From Paraburkholderia fungorum (GTDB taxonomy: Bacteria > Pseudomonadota > Gammaproteobacteria > Burkholderiales > Burkholderiaceae), in assembly GCF_902833645.1 (NCBI RefSeq), contig NZ_CADFGE010000001.1, forward strand, positions 558,001 through 622,000: a DNA stretch of 64,000 nucleotides, in the 5' to 3' direction. The translations under genes and the position numbers were made by a program. The notes under the pieces were generated by a model, which was not told where the DNA came from, searched no databases, and was given only the letters and a program-made list of their open reading frames with translations. This document shows, one piece after another, positions 16,610 to 24,849 of this stretch. Numbering within the stretch: the first letter of the stretch is position 1; every line of letters starts with the position of its first letter.

Positions 16610-16640
16610 TTGACCTTAAAGTTGAGTTGAATCTTAGAGT
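16610..16640 (+). promoter_or_regulatory. MerR-type promoter with 19-bp spacer, copy C
   Basis: TTGACC (16610-16615), a 19-base spacer containing AAAGTTGAGTT, then TAGAGT (16635-16640). Both hexamers are identical to copy A. It lies about 70 bases upstream of the gene at 16709. Confidence 0.78.
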
Positions 16641-16708
16641 ATGTCCTGCAGGAAGCGATCTGTTTGCTACGACGGCCTGCAGGCAACCATCTAGGAAGGT
16701 CAACGGAT

Positions 16709-17608
16709 ATGGACAGGCGGTTCACACAGGTCGAGTTTGGATCACACAAGGTTGAAGTTATCGAGGGCGGATACTACGACCGTTTCCGCATGAATCCGAA
16801 CCTCGACGAGGTGGCGCGGGACCCCGCTGTCGGGAACATAGACTTTTTCCGCAGAATACCGAAGCATCAGGTCGAGTCTCGGGTCGGTCCGATCTGGGCG
16901 CCGAATTTCTACTACCGCACCAGCAGTGTCCAGGTCCTGATGCTAGCCCCGTTGGCGCGATTGCGCGCCGCGCTGCCGACGCCTCTTGAGCCGTTGCACG
17001 CATTGCCCGGCTACGGCTTGGTGGCGCTGACATTCTTTTCGTACGCCGTTTGCGATAACGATCCGTACGATGAGGTCTCGGTCGCCGTTGTTATCCGCCG
17101 ACCTGGCGCGCGCGGGTCGCATCTGCTCGAACTGCTCGATTCAATGCGGCGTCGAAGCTTTTTCGCGCACGTCCTTGCGCTCCCGGTTTCCACCGAAATA
17201 GCGAGAGTGCGTGGGGTGTATGGCTACCAGTTACCCAAATGGCTCGCGGCAATCACCGTCGATCTCGGTGCGGGCGTCAAAGCCGGTATATCGTCCCTCG
17301 ACGGAAGGCCGGACCTGGCGCTGAGCGCGCCGCTGCCCGTGCTACACAGCGCTGCGCCGCAATCTCAGATGGGGACGTCGACAATGGTGCACGTGGTCGA
17401 CGGTCAATGGCATCAGACTTCGGTTCAGACCAATACGTTATCGTCCGCTCAACGCATTCTTCCCCGGAACGTAGAACTGGTGCGTAGCGGTGGCCCGTTG
17501 AGCCAGCTTCTCGATGGACTGGGTGTCTCGACAATTGTTCGCTTCGACGTGGTCAAGGACGCGCAAGTGGTTCTGAATCTGCCCACGCGTCTGACGGCCT
17601 TTGATTAA
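16709..17608 (+). CDS. Acetoacetate decarboxylase-family protein
   Basis: This 299-residue protein has the acetoacetate decarboxylase (ADC) fold, with the NDPYDEVSVAVVIR strand pair (117-130) and a GYQLPKW segment in which Lys177 lies where the family places its active-site lysine region (GxPK). Many ADC-superfamily members are not acetoacetate decarboxylases but act on other keto acids, so the substrate is open. I chose ATG 16709 because AGGAAGG precedes it; the frame opens at 16664. It has its own MerR-type promoter (copy C) and lies between the two merR genes. Confidence 0.82.
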   Translation: MDRRFTQVEFGSHKVEVIEGGYYDRFRMNPNLDEVARDPAVGNIDFFRRIPKHQVESRVGPIWAPNFYYRTSSVQVLMLAPLARLRAALPTPLEPLHALPGYGLVALTFFSYAVCDNDPYDEVSVAVVIRRPGARGSHLLELLDSMRRRSFFAHVLALPVSTEIARVRGVYGYQLPKWLAAITVDLGAGVKAGISSLDGRPDLALSAPLPVLHSAAPQSQMGTSTMVHVVDGQWHQTSVQTNTLSSAQRILPRNVELVRSGGPLSQLLDGLGVSTIVRFDVVKDAQVVLNLPTRLTAFD

Positions 17609-17692
17609 GCTTGAAGCAATAGGCAGGTCTGCGGATCCGCCACGAGCGTCACGCGGGCGCGGATTCTGGAATAACGGCGGAGTATCGAGTCT

Positions 17693-18160
17693 ATGAAGAT
17701 CGGAGAACTTTCGGAGCGCACCGGACTGACCCCGTCACGTATCCGCTTCTACGAGCGCATTGGGTTGCTGAAGGCCGTCCAACGCCAGCCCAATGGGTAT
17801 CGGACCTACCCCACCGAGGCCGTGCTGGTGCTCGATCTGGTTGCGACCGCGCAGAAGGCCGGCTTCAGCCTCGATGAAATTGGCATGCTGCTGCCGCCCG
17901 ATCCGACGCAGTGGCAACACGGCAAGTTGCTTGAAACGCTCCGCCTCAAGGTGCAGGACATCGAAGCGTTGGAAGCGCGATTGGCGCAGAGCAAAACGCA
18001 TCTCGTGTCGCTGATCGCGGAGATTGAAGCCAAGCCGGTCGAGATCGATTGCACGACTAACGCAAAGAGAGTGCTGTCGCGGATGCGCCGTGGCGAAATG
18101 GCAAGCCCCGTCCTCGCGTCGGGCGATGTGAAGGCACTCGGGAAGGCGAATCGCCGGTGA
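17693..18160 (+). CDS. MerR-family regulator, second paralogue
   Basis: This 155-residue MerR protein starts MKIGELSERTGLTPSRIRFY with the NGYRTYPTEAV wing, a long coiled-coil region and a short tail with one Cys (EIDCTT). It is about half identical by eye to the protein at 16095, including the WQH segment in mid-protein. It lies 85 bases downstream of the ADC-family gene and 66 bases upstream of the DJ-1-like gene, all on the same strand. Which of the two MerR proteins acts on the three promoters cannot be told. Confidence 0.92.
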   Translation: MKIGELSERTGLTPSRIRFYERIGLLKAVQRQPNGYRTYPTEAVLVLDLVATAQKAGFSLDEIGMLLPPDPTQWQHGKLLETLRLKVQDIEALEARLAQSKTHLVSLIAEIEAKPVEIDCTTNAKRVLSRMRRGEMASPVLASGDVKALGKANRR

Positions 18161-18226
18161 CTGGTAAGGTCCCGCCAGGTCAGTGTCTGCGATGTCCGCA
18201 CGGGAACAATAAAAGGATGTTTGAAC

Positions 18227-18916
18227 ATGGCAAAACGCATACTGCACGTCGTCAGCAACGTCGCCAATTATGCCGACCAGGCCGAGCCTACTGGCTTGTG
18301 GCTGTCGGAGTTGACGCATGCGTGGCACGTCTTCGGCGAGAAGGGCTACGATCAGCAGATCGTCAGTCCGAAAGGCGGAGTTTCGCCGCTCGAGCCGCGC
18401 TCGCTTAAGTGGCCCCTCGCCGATGCTTCGGTGACGGAATGGCTCAACGACGGAAGCCGGCAGGCGCTGCTTTCGGCAACCAGCCGTCCCGACCAGATCG
18501 ATCCGGCGGACTTCGACGCGATCTATTTCACAGGCGGCCACGCCGTCATGTGGGACTTTCCGGACGACGAGCCTCTGCAGCGAATCACGCGCGACATCTA
18601 CGAGCGTGGCGGAATCGTCTCGTCCGTTTGTCATGGCTATTGCGGTCTGCTGAACACCAGGCTTTCAAACGGCGCGCTGCTGGTCGCCGGACGCAGGCTT
18701 ACCGGTTATTCCTGGGTCGAAGAAGTACTCGCGGGAGTTGCCAATAAGGTGCCCTACAACGCTGAGCAGGAAATGGTCCGCCGCGGTGCGTTGTACGAGA
18801 AGGCGTTGCTGCCGTTCGTCTCGAAAGTGGTCACCGACGGTCGCCTCGTGACCGGTCAGAATCCGCAATCGGCCAAGGCGACGGCAAGCCAGGTTGCAGC
18901 GCTTCTTGATAACTGA
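18227..18916 (+). CDS. DJ-1/PfpI-family protein, HchA-like
   Basis: About 229 residues of the class I glutamine-amidotransferase-like fold. The nucleophile elbow is VCHGYCG with Cys135 followed by His136, a conserved acid is near the N-terminus (Glu20 in AEPTG), and the FTGGH segment (101-105) closes the oxyanion side. Relatives are glyoxalase III-type or chaperone-like proteins that remove methylglyoxal. I start it at ATG 18227, with AAGGA 9 bases upstream. Together with the reductase, hydrolase and MerR genes it supports an electrophile-defence role for the whole region. Confidence 0.85.
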   Translation: MAKRILHVVSNVANYADQAEPTGLWLSELTHAWHVFGEKGYDQQIVSPKGGVSPLEPRSLKWPLADASVTEWLNDGSRQALLSATSRPDQIDPADFDAIYFTGGHAVMWDFPDDEPLQRITRDIYERGGIVSSVCHGYCGLLNTRLSNGALLVAGRRLTGYSWVEEVLAGVANKVPYNAEQEMVRRGALYEKALLPFVSKVVTDGRLVTGQNPQSAKATASQVAALLDN

Positions 18917-19055
18917 AGTCAGGACTTCGACCTCTATCTGGAACCCGTTCACGGCGCCAACGCGCAGGCTCTCCTTGAGCGTCAGCCGCTGAGCCGTGCG
19001 GGGAGTTCGCTCGTGGAAATTCTCCGGAATCGCCTCCTGAAATGCAGCAACCAGG

Positions 19056-20135
19056 CTATGGCGCGATCACGGTCATCCTGAACGGTCCGCCGTTTTTTGC
19101 AGCATGCGCGACGGCCTCGTTCGCATCATCGAGTGCAAAAGTCGTCACATCGAAATGCCCCAGGTCCAGCAGCCCTCCGCGGATCAGACCCGTCATCAAC
19201 GTCACCGCTTCCTTCGGATACATCCACTTGCCGCGTAGCGTGATGTCGTTGCGCATGATCCACGGATAGGGGAGTTCGAGCCCCGGACCGCCCAACATGC
19301 CGACTCCGCCCATCAGCACCACGCGCCCATATGGACGAACGGCCATCACCGCGGCGCGCACCGCTGTCGCGGACACCGACGGCGGCATCAGATCCATCAC
19401 GCAATCGATCGGTCCTGGTGCGGCCTGCTGCATGTGTTCGCGATCCGTGGCTTCGTTGCCGGTCAGTGCCACGGTGCGTACGCGGTCGCCGAAGCGGCGC
19501 TTGAGATCGGCGAGCGCCTTTGCGTCGCGGCCCGGCGCGACCACGCATCGCGCGCCCATCGCCAGCGCCACCGCGACGCACGCGCTGCCGAAGTTGCCGG
19601 TCGCGCCGCTCACGAGCAGGATCTCGCCCGCGCGCAGATCGGACGCGAGCAGCCCGCCATACGGCACGAGGAGCGTGTTGAGCGCACACCAGCGGGCTGC
19701 ATCGGCCGGCTCAAGGTCGCCGATGCGCACCGCGTTCTCGGTCGGCACACGCAAGCGCTCGGCGAACGGGCCATCGTGAAAGTAGCGCTGCAACTGCTTG
19801 CCACCCTCGCCGCGCGAACTCCAGCCTTGCAGCACGATGTCGGGCATCAGTGCATCGTCGCGCGAGCGCACGGTCGGATCGCAGAATACCCAGTCGCCCG
19901 GTTGTAGGCGCGTCGCGTCCGGACCGGTCGTCCTGACGCGGCCAATCGCGCCGCAGCCGGGCACGATCGGCAGCTCGATCGGGTAGCGGCGCTCGCCGCT
20001 GAACACTTCCTGCGCATAGGACAAAACCGGCGTCGCGACGACGTCCACGATGACCTCGCCAGTGCCGACCGAAGGATCCGCGATTGCCTCGATCTCGAGC
20101 GGCCTACCGAGCGTTTTCAGAATTGCAGCTTTCAT
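19056..20135 (-). CDS. Medium-chain alcohol dehydrogenase-like oxidoreductase
   Basis: This 359-residue MDR protein has a GroES-like N-terminal half and a Rossmann half (SGATGNFGSACVAVALAMGAR, then VVLMGGVGM). The zinc motif GHE of true alcohol dehydrogenases reads GCG here (VPGCGAIG), and other zinc ligands are not apparent, so it is probably a zinc-free reductase of the quinone/enoyl type. The start is at 20135 (MKAAILKTLG); the frame runs on to 20261 only by chance. It is divergent from the XRE regulator gene at 20251, which very likely controls it. Confidence 0.88.
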   Translation of the reverse strand: MKAAILKTLGRPLEIEAIADPSVGTGEVIVDVVATPVLSYAQEVFSGERRYPIELPIVPGCGAIGRVRTTGPDATRLQPGDWVFCDPTVRSRDDALMPDIVLQGWSSRGEGGKQLQRYFHDGPFAERLRVPTENAVRIGDLEPADAARWCALNTLLVPYGGLLASDLRAGEILLVSGATGNFGSACVAVALAMGARCVVAPGRDAKALADLKRRFGDRVRTVALTGNEATDREHMQQAAPGPIDCVMDLMPPSVSATAVRAAVMAVRPYGRVVLMGGVGMLGGPGLELPYPWIMRNDITLRGKWMYPKEAVTLMTGLIRGGLLDLGHFDVTTFALDDANEAVAHAAKNGGPFRMTVIAP

Positions 20136-20250
20136 AGTGTTTTCCGTCCGATGGGTGGGGAACAGGACGATTCTGGCAGGCGTAAAATTGGCAACAAGGC
20201 TCGCTCCACTCCTAGGATTGCCCGATACCACCCTGCACGAAACACAAGCG

Positions 20251-21090
20251 ATGACCGCCACGACTCGAACTCAGTTCGGCGATTTTCTACGCTCCCGGCG
20301 CAAGAAGCTGACACCGGATGCGGCAGGCCTGAACAACGGGCGGCGCCGCCGCACGCCCGGGCTGCGGCGCGAAGAGGTCGCGGAACTGGCCGGCATCGGT
20401 GTCGATTGGTATGTGCGGATGGAGCAGGGGCGCGTCGTCAGCCCTTCGGAGTCGACGCTCGATGCGCTTGCGCAGGCGTTGCGGCTCGACAAGGCCGAAG
20501 CGGCCCACCTGCGCGCACTCGCGCGGCGCGACGAACCACGCGAGTTCGTGCGGGAGAGCGTGCCGCCCACCGTCGAACGACTCATTGCAAGTCTCGACCA
20601 CCCGGCTTATGTGACAGGCCGGCGCTGGGATCTCCTTGCGTGGAATGCTGCCGCGGCGGACCTGTTCGGCTTCGATTGCCTCGCCGAAGCGGACCGTAAC
20701 ATCCTGATCTACATGTTCGTCGAGCCCGAAGCGCGTCGGCTCTTTGCCGCAAGCTGGTCCGACGAGGCGCGCCGCATGATCGCCCTGTTTCGCGTGAGCC
20801 ACGATCTGTATGCGGGCGACCCAGCGTTCGTCGCACTAGTGGAGCGTCTGCGCGCGAACAGCGGCGAGTTCGCGCAGTGGTGGAGCACACACGACGTGCG
20901 CAGCGGCGTGTCGGGGCAGAAAGTATTCGTGCATGCGCAGCACGCAACGCAGCGCTACGAGTACGCGACGTTTCAGTCGAACGATGACCCCGCGCTAAAA
21001 CTCGCGATCTATACGCGGGTTAGCGCCGATGCCGCGCCGCCGCTTACGCAGATTCCCTCTCGCCATCAAAGTTCAGGCGAGCCGCAGTGA
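20251..21090 (+). CDS. XRE-type regulator with MmyB-like ligand domain
   Basis: This 279-residue protein starts with a Cro/CI-type helix-turn-helix (residues 5-70, with the RRTPGLRREEVAELAGIGVDWY signature split over residues 33-54). The C-terminal domain is of the MmyB-like ligand-binding type (AWNAAAADLFGF, YMFVEPEARRLFA). Members usually sit divergently beside an oxidoreductase, as here with the gene at 19056-20135. The start at 20251 leaves 115 bases for the shared control region. Its 3' end overlaps the convergent hxlR-type gene by 47 bases. Confidence 0.92.
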   Translation: MTATTRTQFGDFLRSRRKKLTPDAAGLNNGRRRRTPGLRREEVAELAGIGVDWYVRMEQGRVVSPSESTLDALAQALRLDKAEAAHLRALARRDEPREFVRESVPPTVERLIASLDHPAYVTGRRWDLLAWNAAAADLFGFDCLAEADRNILIYMFVEPEARRLFAASWSDEARRMIALFRVSHDLYAGDPAFVALVERLRANSGEFAQWWSTHDVRSGVSGQKVFVHAQHATQRYEYATFQSNDDPALKLAIYTRVSADAAPPLTQIPSRHQSSGEPQ

Positions 21091-21463
21091 CCGCGGCATG
21101 ATTTTCGTCGGCCCACTGAATCAGGACGTTCAACGCGTCGAACATCGAACGACCGAGGTCGGTCAGGCTGTATTCGACACCCGGTGGCTTCGTAGGAAAG
21201 ACTTCACGATGTACGTAGCCGTCGCGTTGTAACTCATGAAGTGTCTGCGTGAGCATGCGCTGCGAAATGTCCGATACCAACCGGCGAAGCTCACCGAATC
21301 GATGTGGGCGCTCGGCCAGCGCCATCATTAGCAATGAACTCCACCGCCCGCCGATGACATCCATGACGTCGCGTGCCGGGCAATTCGTAAACGCACCGTA
21401 TTTTGCCCGCGCCTCGTCAAGCCTCGTTTTGAGCGCGCCGGGCACCGCCTTGGTGGTTCCCAT
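21044..21463 (-). CDS. HxlR-family transcriptional regulator
   Basis: This 139-residue winged-helix protein carries the HxlR signature: CPARDVMDVIGGRWSSLLM, then FGELRRLVSDISQRMLTQTL, and the wing PPGVEYSLTDLG. I chose ATG 21463 with GGAG upstream; a GTG start at 21514 is possible. It is divergent from the NmrA-like reductase at 21569, the usual partner of HxlR/QorR regulators. Two short inverted repeats at 21530-21560 are its likely operator. Cys28 near the DNA-binding helix is in the position where some members sense electrophiles. Confidence 0.92.
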   Translation of the reverse strand: MGTTKAVPGALKTRLDEARAKYGAFTNCPARDVMDVIGGRWSSLLMMALAERPHRFGELRRLVSDISQRMLTQTLHELQRDGYVHREVFPTKPPGVEYSLTDLGRSMFDALNVLIQWADENHAAVTAARLNFDGERESA

Positions 21464-21529
21464 CGGGTAACTATCTCCTGAAAAACTGCCTTCTTTACGG
21501 AAGAGCGCGGACACCTGAATATCGAGGTG

Positions 21530-21560
21530 CTCTCAAAATGAGAGTAACACTCAGAATGAG
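21530..21560. promoter_or_regulatory. HxlR operator with two inverted repeats
   Basis: CTCTCAAAATGAGAG (21530-21544) is a perfect 5-bp inverted repeat around AAAAT. CTCAGAATGAG (21550-21560) is a second, shorter one. The two centres are 18 bp apart, close to two helical turns, and lie 10-40 bases before the start codon at 21569. Confidence 0.65.
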
Positions 21561-21568
21561 GCTGGTCC

Positions 21569-22453
21569 ATGAGCGACACCATTTTCGTCACCGGTGCATC
21601 CGGTCAACTCGGTCAACTGGTTATCAAGCATCTGCTTGCACGAGGCGTGACGCCAAACCGTATCATCGCCGGCACCCGCAGCCCCGAAAAGCTGGCTGAC
21701 CTTGCGGCAGCGGGCATCGAGGTTCGCCAGGCGGACTTCGAAGACCTGCAAGGTCTGGCCGAAGCGTTCAAAGGCGTCGGTACTGCCCTCATCGTTTCAA
21801 CCGATGCCGTGGATGGAGCCGACAGACGATTGAAGCAGCATCGCAATGCGGTACTGTCGGCCGCTGAGGCTGGGGTCAAGCGACTCGCCTATACGTCGAT
21901 GCCCAATCCGGCCAGCTCGTTTCTGACCTTCGCACGGGACCATCTGGAAACTGAGCGAACCATCCAGGCCACAGGTTTGCCGCACGTGATTTTCCGAAAC
22001 GGCTGGTATCACGAAAATTTGCTCAGGTCGCTCCCTGATGCTCTGAAAAGCGGCCAATGGTATTCGGCAACTGCAGATGGGAGAACGTCGAGCGCCGGAC
22101 GAGAGGAGATGGCTGAAGCGATTGCCGCCGCGCTGGCCACGTCGACCTCCGGGAGCCGGACCTACACGCTCACAGGTACTGAGGCGCTGTCCAGCGAAGA
22201 AATCGCCGACCTCGCGCGCCGTGCTACTGGCAAGCCTCTTGCCGTCGTCCATGTGACTGACGAGCAATTCGCGACGGGGCTGAAAGCGGCGGGTGTTCCT
22301 GACGGTTTTGTTTCGCTATTGGTGTCGATTGAGGCGGAGGTTCGGGCTGGCAATCTGTCCATCGTCACGGACCATCTCGAATCGCTGATCGGCCGCACGC
22401 CAAAGCGGCTTGCGGATTATCTGCAAGAGGCCAAGGCGAGCTACGCGGTTTGA
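21569..22453 (+). CDS. NmrA-like NAD(P)H reductase, QorB type
   Basis: This 294-residue atypical SDR begins MSDTIFVTGASGQLGQLVIKHLL, with the GASGQLG nucleotide motif at residues 9-15. It continues with LIVSTDAV and the HLETERTIQATGLPHVIFRNGWYHEN segment characteristic of quinone oxidoreductase 2 (QorB) proteins. It probably reduces quinones or other electrophiles with NADPH in the cytosol. The divergent HxlR gene and the operator between them support a QorR-QorB-like pair. Confidence 0.9.
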   Translation: MSDTIFVTGASGQLGQLVIKHLLARGVTPNRIIAGTRSPEKLADLAAAGIEVRQADFEDLQGLAEAFKGVGTALIVSTDAVDGADRRLKQHRNAVLSAAEAGVKRLAYTSMPNPASSFLTFARDHLETERTIQATGLPHVIFRNGWYHENLLRSLPDALKSGQWYSATADGRTSSAGREEMAEAIAAALATSTSGSRTYTLTGTEALSSEEIADLARRATGKPLAVVHVTDEQFATGLKAAGVPDGFVSLLVSIEAEVRAGNLSIVTDHLESLIGRTPKRLADYLQEAKASYAV

Positions 22454-22569
22454 CGATGTTCCCGAAATGCGGCCGCGACCGTACGCAAGGCCTCGCGCGA
22501 CTTCGTATCCGAGAGACTCGAATGCAGCACGATTTCTGACGAAGGAAGCGCGGGGGTCGCAGGCGTGCA
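22441..22569 (-). pseudogene. C-terminal remnant of a LysR-type regulator
   Basis: A 42-codon leftward frame without start codon ends at TAG 22443-22441, overlapping the end of the reductase gene by 13 bases. It reads LPSSEIVLHSSLSDTKSRE then ALRTVAAAFREHRQTA, a typical LysR C-terminus, and its third positions are GC-rich. Upstream an in-frame stop and loss of similarity show that the rest of the gene is gone. Confidence 0.4.
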
Positions 22570-22775
22570 TCAGCGTAAAGACGGAAAGCTCGCGGTTGCG
22601 TCTGCAAGGTCGACCGTCGACCGCCAACGAGCGTGCGGGTTCGCGCAGGTTGATACGTTCGACAGAGCCACACAGATCGTCAACAATGCGATATCCGGCT
22701 GGAAGCAACCTGTTGCATTCAGCTCGAAGTAACCGACAGCGTCGTCGATTTACTTGCCGATATCAGGATCAACAT
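22454..22775. other. Gap before the WYL regulator gene
   Basis: These 322 bases hold only the LysR-type remnant noted at 22441-22569 and no intact gene. Open frames on both strands (for example 22316-22708 leftward) lack recognisable domains. Confidence 0.6.
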
Positions 22776-23498
22776 ATGGCTCGCTCTGAACGTCTTCTTA
22801 GTCTCCTGCAAGTGCTACGGCGCTATCGACGTCCCGTGCGCGGTCAAGCCTTGGCCGAGGAGCTCGGTGTGAGTATCCGCACGCTATACCGCGACATCGC
22901 CAGTTTGCAGGCGCAAGGAGCAATGATCGAGGGGGAGCCGGGCGTTGGTTACCTGATGAAACCGGGTTTCATGCTGCCGCCCATGATGTTTCGCTCCGAA
23001 GAACTCGACGCTTTGGTTCTTGGCATGCGCTGGGTGGCTGATCGCTGCGACAGGACGCTATCGGACGGTGCGCTGAGCGCGCTTGCGAAGATAGCGGCCG
23101 TATTGCCGGCGGAACTGCGCCGCGAACTGGAGGAATCGTCGCTGCTAGTCGGTGCGCCGTTGAAGAGGCACGCCTACAAAGTCTCGTCGGATCTTCTGCG
23201 TGCGGCAGTCCGGGCAGAGCGAAAGCTCAATATTACTTATGTGGACGCCAGTGGTGCTGAATCGCAGCGCATCGTTTGGCCATTTGCGTTGGTGTATTTC
23301 GACCAGGCCCGCGTGCTGATGTGTTGGTGTGAGTTTCGCGCAGATTTCCGGAATTTCCGTTCGGACCGCATCCTGAACATCGAGGAAATGGAGGAGCGCT
23401 ATCCCAGGAGACGCTCAACGCTGCTTCGTGAATGGCGCAAAGTCAATCATCTGGCTAGCCGCACGATACTGCCAGAATCTGACAGTATGCTCTCGTAG
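22776..23498 (+). CDS. YafY-type WYL-domain transcriptional regulator
   Basis: This 240-residue protein has an N-terminal HTH_11 helix-turn-helix (residues 1-60, VRGQALAEELGVSIRTLYRDI) and a WYL-type domain (about 135-215, with ERKLNITYVDASG and IVWPFALVYFDQARVLMCWCE). The start is at 22776, with AGGA 8 bases before; the open frame reaches back to 22410 without similarity. It is followed after 32 bases by a VOC-family gene on the same strand, a pairing seen often in Burkholderiales, so the two are probably one operon. Confidence 0.92.
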   Translation: MARSERLLSLLQVLRRYRRPVRGQALAEELGVSIRTLYRDIASLQAQGAMIEGEPGVGYLMKPGFMLPPMMFRSEELDALVLGMRWVADRCDRTLSDGALSALAKIAAVLPAELRRELEESSLLVGAPLKRHAYKVSSDLLRAAVRAERKLNITYVDASGAESQRIVWPFALVYFDQARVLMCWCEFRADFRNFRSDRILNIEEMEERYPRRRSTLLREWRKVNHLASRTILPESDSMLS

Positions 23499-23530
23499 AC
23501 TGAGCTTCCTTTCATGGCCAGGAGCTCAAA

Positions 23531-23905
23531 ATGAAGTTTGCGTCTGTTCGTGTCGTTACTCAGCATATCGAAGGTCTGGTCGAGTTTTACCAGAAGCTTT
23601 CCGGTCTCGAAGCTGCACGGCCGGCTGATGGGTTCGCGGAAATACAATTCGAGGGGGCGGTACTGGCGATTTCGTCTGAGCACCTGATCAAGCTTTTCAA
23701 TGCCGGCGCCGCCACTGCGGCCGCGAATCGGTCGGCGATCCTCGAGTTTGAGGTGGAGGACGTTGATGCAGTGTTCGAACGGATGAATGCGTTGGGGACC
23801 GACATCGTTATGCCGGCGACGTTGATGCCATGGGGCAATCGCTCGCTGTTGCTGCGCGACCCGGACGGGAATCTCATCAACGTATTTTCTCGACCCAGGC
23901 GCTGA
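23531..23905 (+). CDS. VOC-family (glyoxalase-like) protein
   Basis: This 124-residue single-domain protein has the vicinal oxygen chelate fold: an N-terminal strand with an initial His region (TQHIEGLVEFYQKLSG), an acidic middle (EFEVEDVDAVFERM) and the C-terminal signature LLLRDPDGNLINVFSRP. Such proteins can be dioxygenases, glyoxalases or drug-binding proteins; nothing here separates these. It lies 32 bases after the WYL regulator gene. Confidence 0.9.
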   Translation: MKFASVRVVTQHIEGLVEFYQKLSGLEAARPADGFAEIQFEGAVLAISSEHLIKLFNAGAATAAANRSAILEFEVEDVDAVFERMNALGTDIVMPATLMPWGNRSLLLRDPDGNLINVFSRPRR

Positions 23906-24236
23906 GAGAGGCGGCGCCGGCAAGGGCCCTTGCCCGACCCCATTCCCAGCCATGCGGACGTATAGCCGCCGCGGCGTAGCAAACCGTCGCTATGACAATT
24001 GCAAGTTGAGGAACAAGCTGCCGCCCAGGTCTTTCGAAGGCGCTTATGCCAACTACCAGGCAAGCGCCCCGCAGGCGAACGTTTCGGTGTGGAGCGAAAT
24101 GTGGATTCGTGCTCGCGCTAACCGTCTCCCGTTCCGTCACGACGCGGGAGAAATCCGTTTGATCCCGGCCGCGTGCCCGGTACGCTCGGGATCGTTGTTT
24201 GTGATGTGATTGGCCACGACTTCCCCTCGACGCGAC
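23906..24236. other. Intergenic region without a recognised gene
   Basis: These 331 bases lie between two convergent genes. The leftward frame 23877-24140 has a hydrophobic stretch but overlaps the VOC gene end and has no family match that I recognise. I see no hairpin with a T-run. Confidence 0.5.
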
Positions 24237-24449
24237 TTACTGGATATCGGCTGGAGGATCCGGCATGAAATGGACTACCACTATTCCGATTAGTCCCAGC
24301 GCGCACAGGAAAGCCAGGAAATAGCAGATACGCTCGGTGAGCGTCGCCCTGCGCTTTTTGCGTTTAGGGGCATTACGGTTCCTGCTGAACGTGCGAATCC
24401 CCTGATCCTCAAGCGCTTCCTGCTGTACTTCCTTGTGTAGATTGTCCAT
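24237..24449 (-). CDS. Small single-pass membrane protein
   Basis: This 70-residue protein has an acidic N-terminus (MDNLHKEVQQEALEDQG), a strongly basic stretch (RNAPKRKKRRATL, 25-37) and one hydrophobic helix (about 42-62, YFLAFLCALGLIGIVVVHFM). The basic stretch before the helix predicts the N-terminus inside the cell. No function is known to me. No co-directional neighbour is close. Confidence 0.6.
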   Translation of the reverse strand: MDNLHKEVQQEALEDQGIRTFSRNRNAPKRKKRRATLTERICYFLAFLCALGLIGIVVVHFMPDPPADIQ

Positions 24450-24849
24450 CTGTCCGCTTTTTACTTGTATTTCACGTCTGACGATCCGGAATGATCTCAG
24501 ATATTTGTAAGATTTGCGTCCCTTCGGCTTTCTCGCCAGCTTCCCGAATGACCGCCGCCTGGTTCCTTAATCATTGTCGAACCGCTCCTCGACCTGCGGC
24601 GTCCAGTATGTCGTTCTGAATGAATCCGCGACACCTGTTCGCCATGGCCCGAGTGCTTCGACGACCAATTGGGCAGCTTCAAAACATCATTTGATTAGAT
24701 GTTTTACACTGTTCTCGATATCGAAGCGGACATGTGGTTGTAGCCGCCAATTATCACGATCTCGTGAAATTCGATGATTACGCAATTCGTGGTTAGGCAG
24801 GGGCGATCGTCTGCGTCGATATTCCAGTCCAATCAAGGAGAGACGGATC
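24450..24849. other. 400-base gap with possible gene debris
   Basis: No intact gene is seen. On the minus strand a run without a start codon encodes EAAQLVVEALGPWRTGVADS and continues for about 20 codons to a stop near 24567; this could be the end of a lost gene. The promoter of the secreted-protein gene at 24850 must lie here, but no clear hexamers stand out. Confidence 0.35.

Noticed and set aside
18665..18952. Leftward frame opposite the DJ-1-like gene
   Set aside because: It is a shadow of a conserved gene; the piece beyond 18916 is too short to judge.
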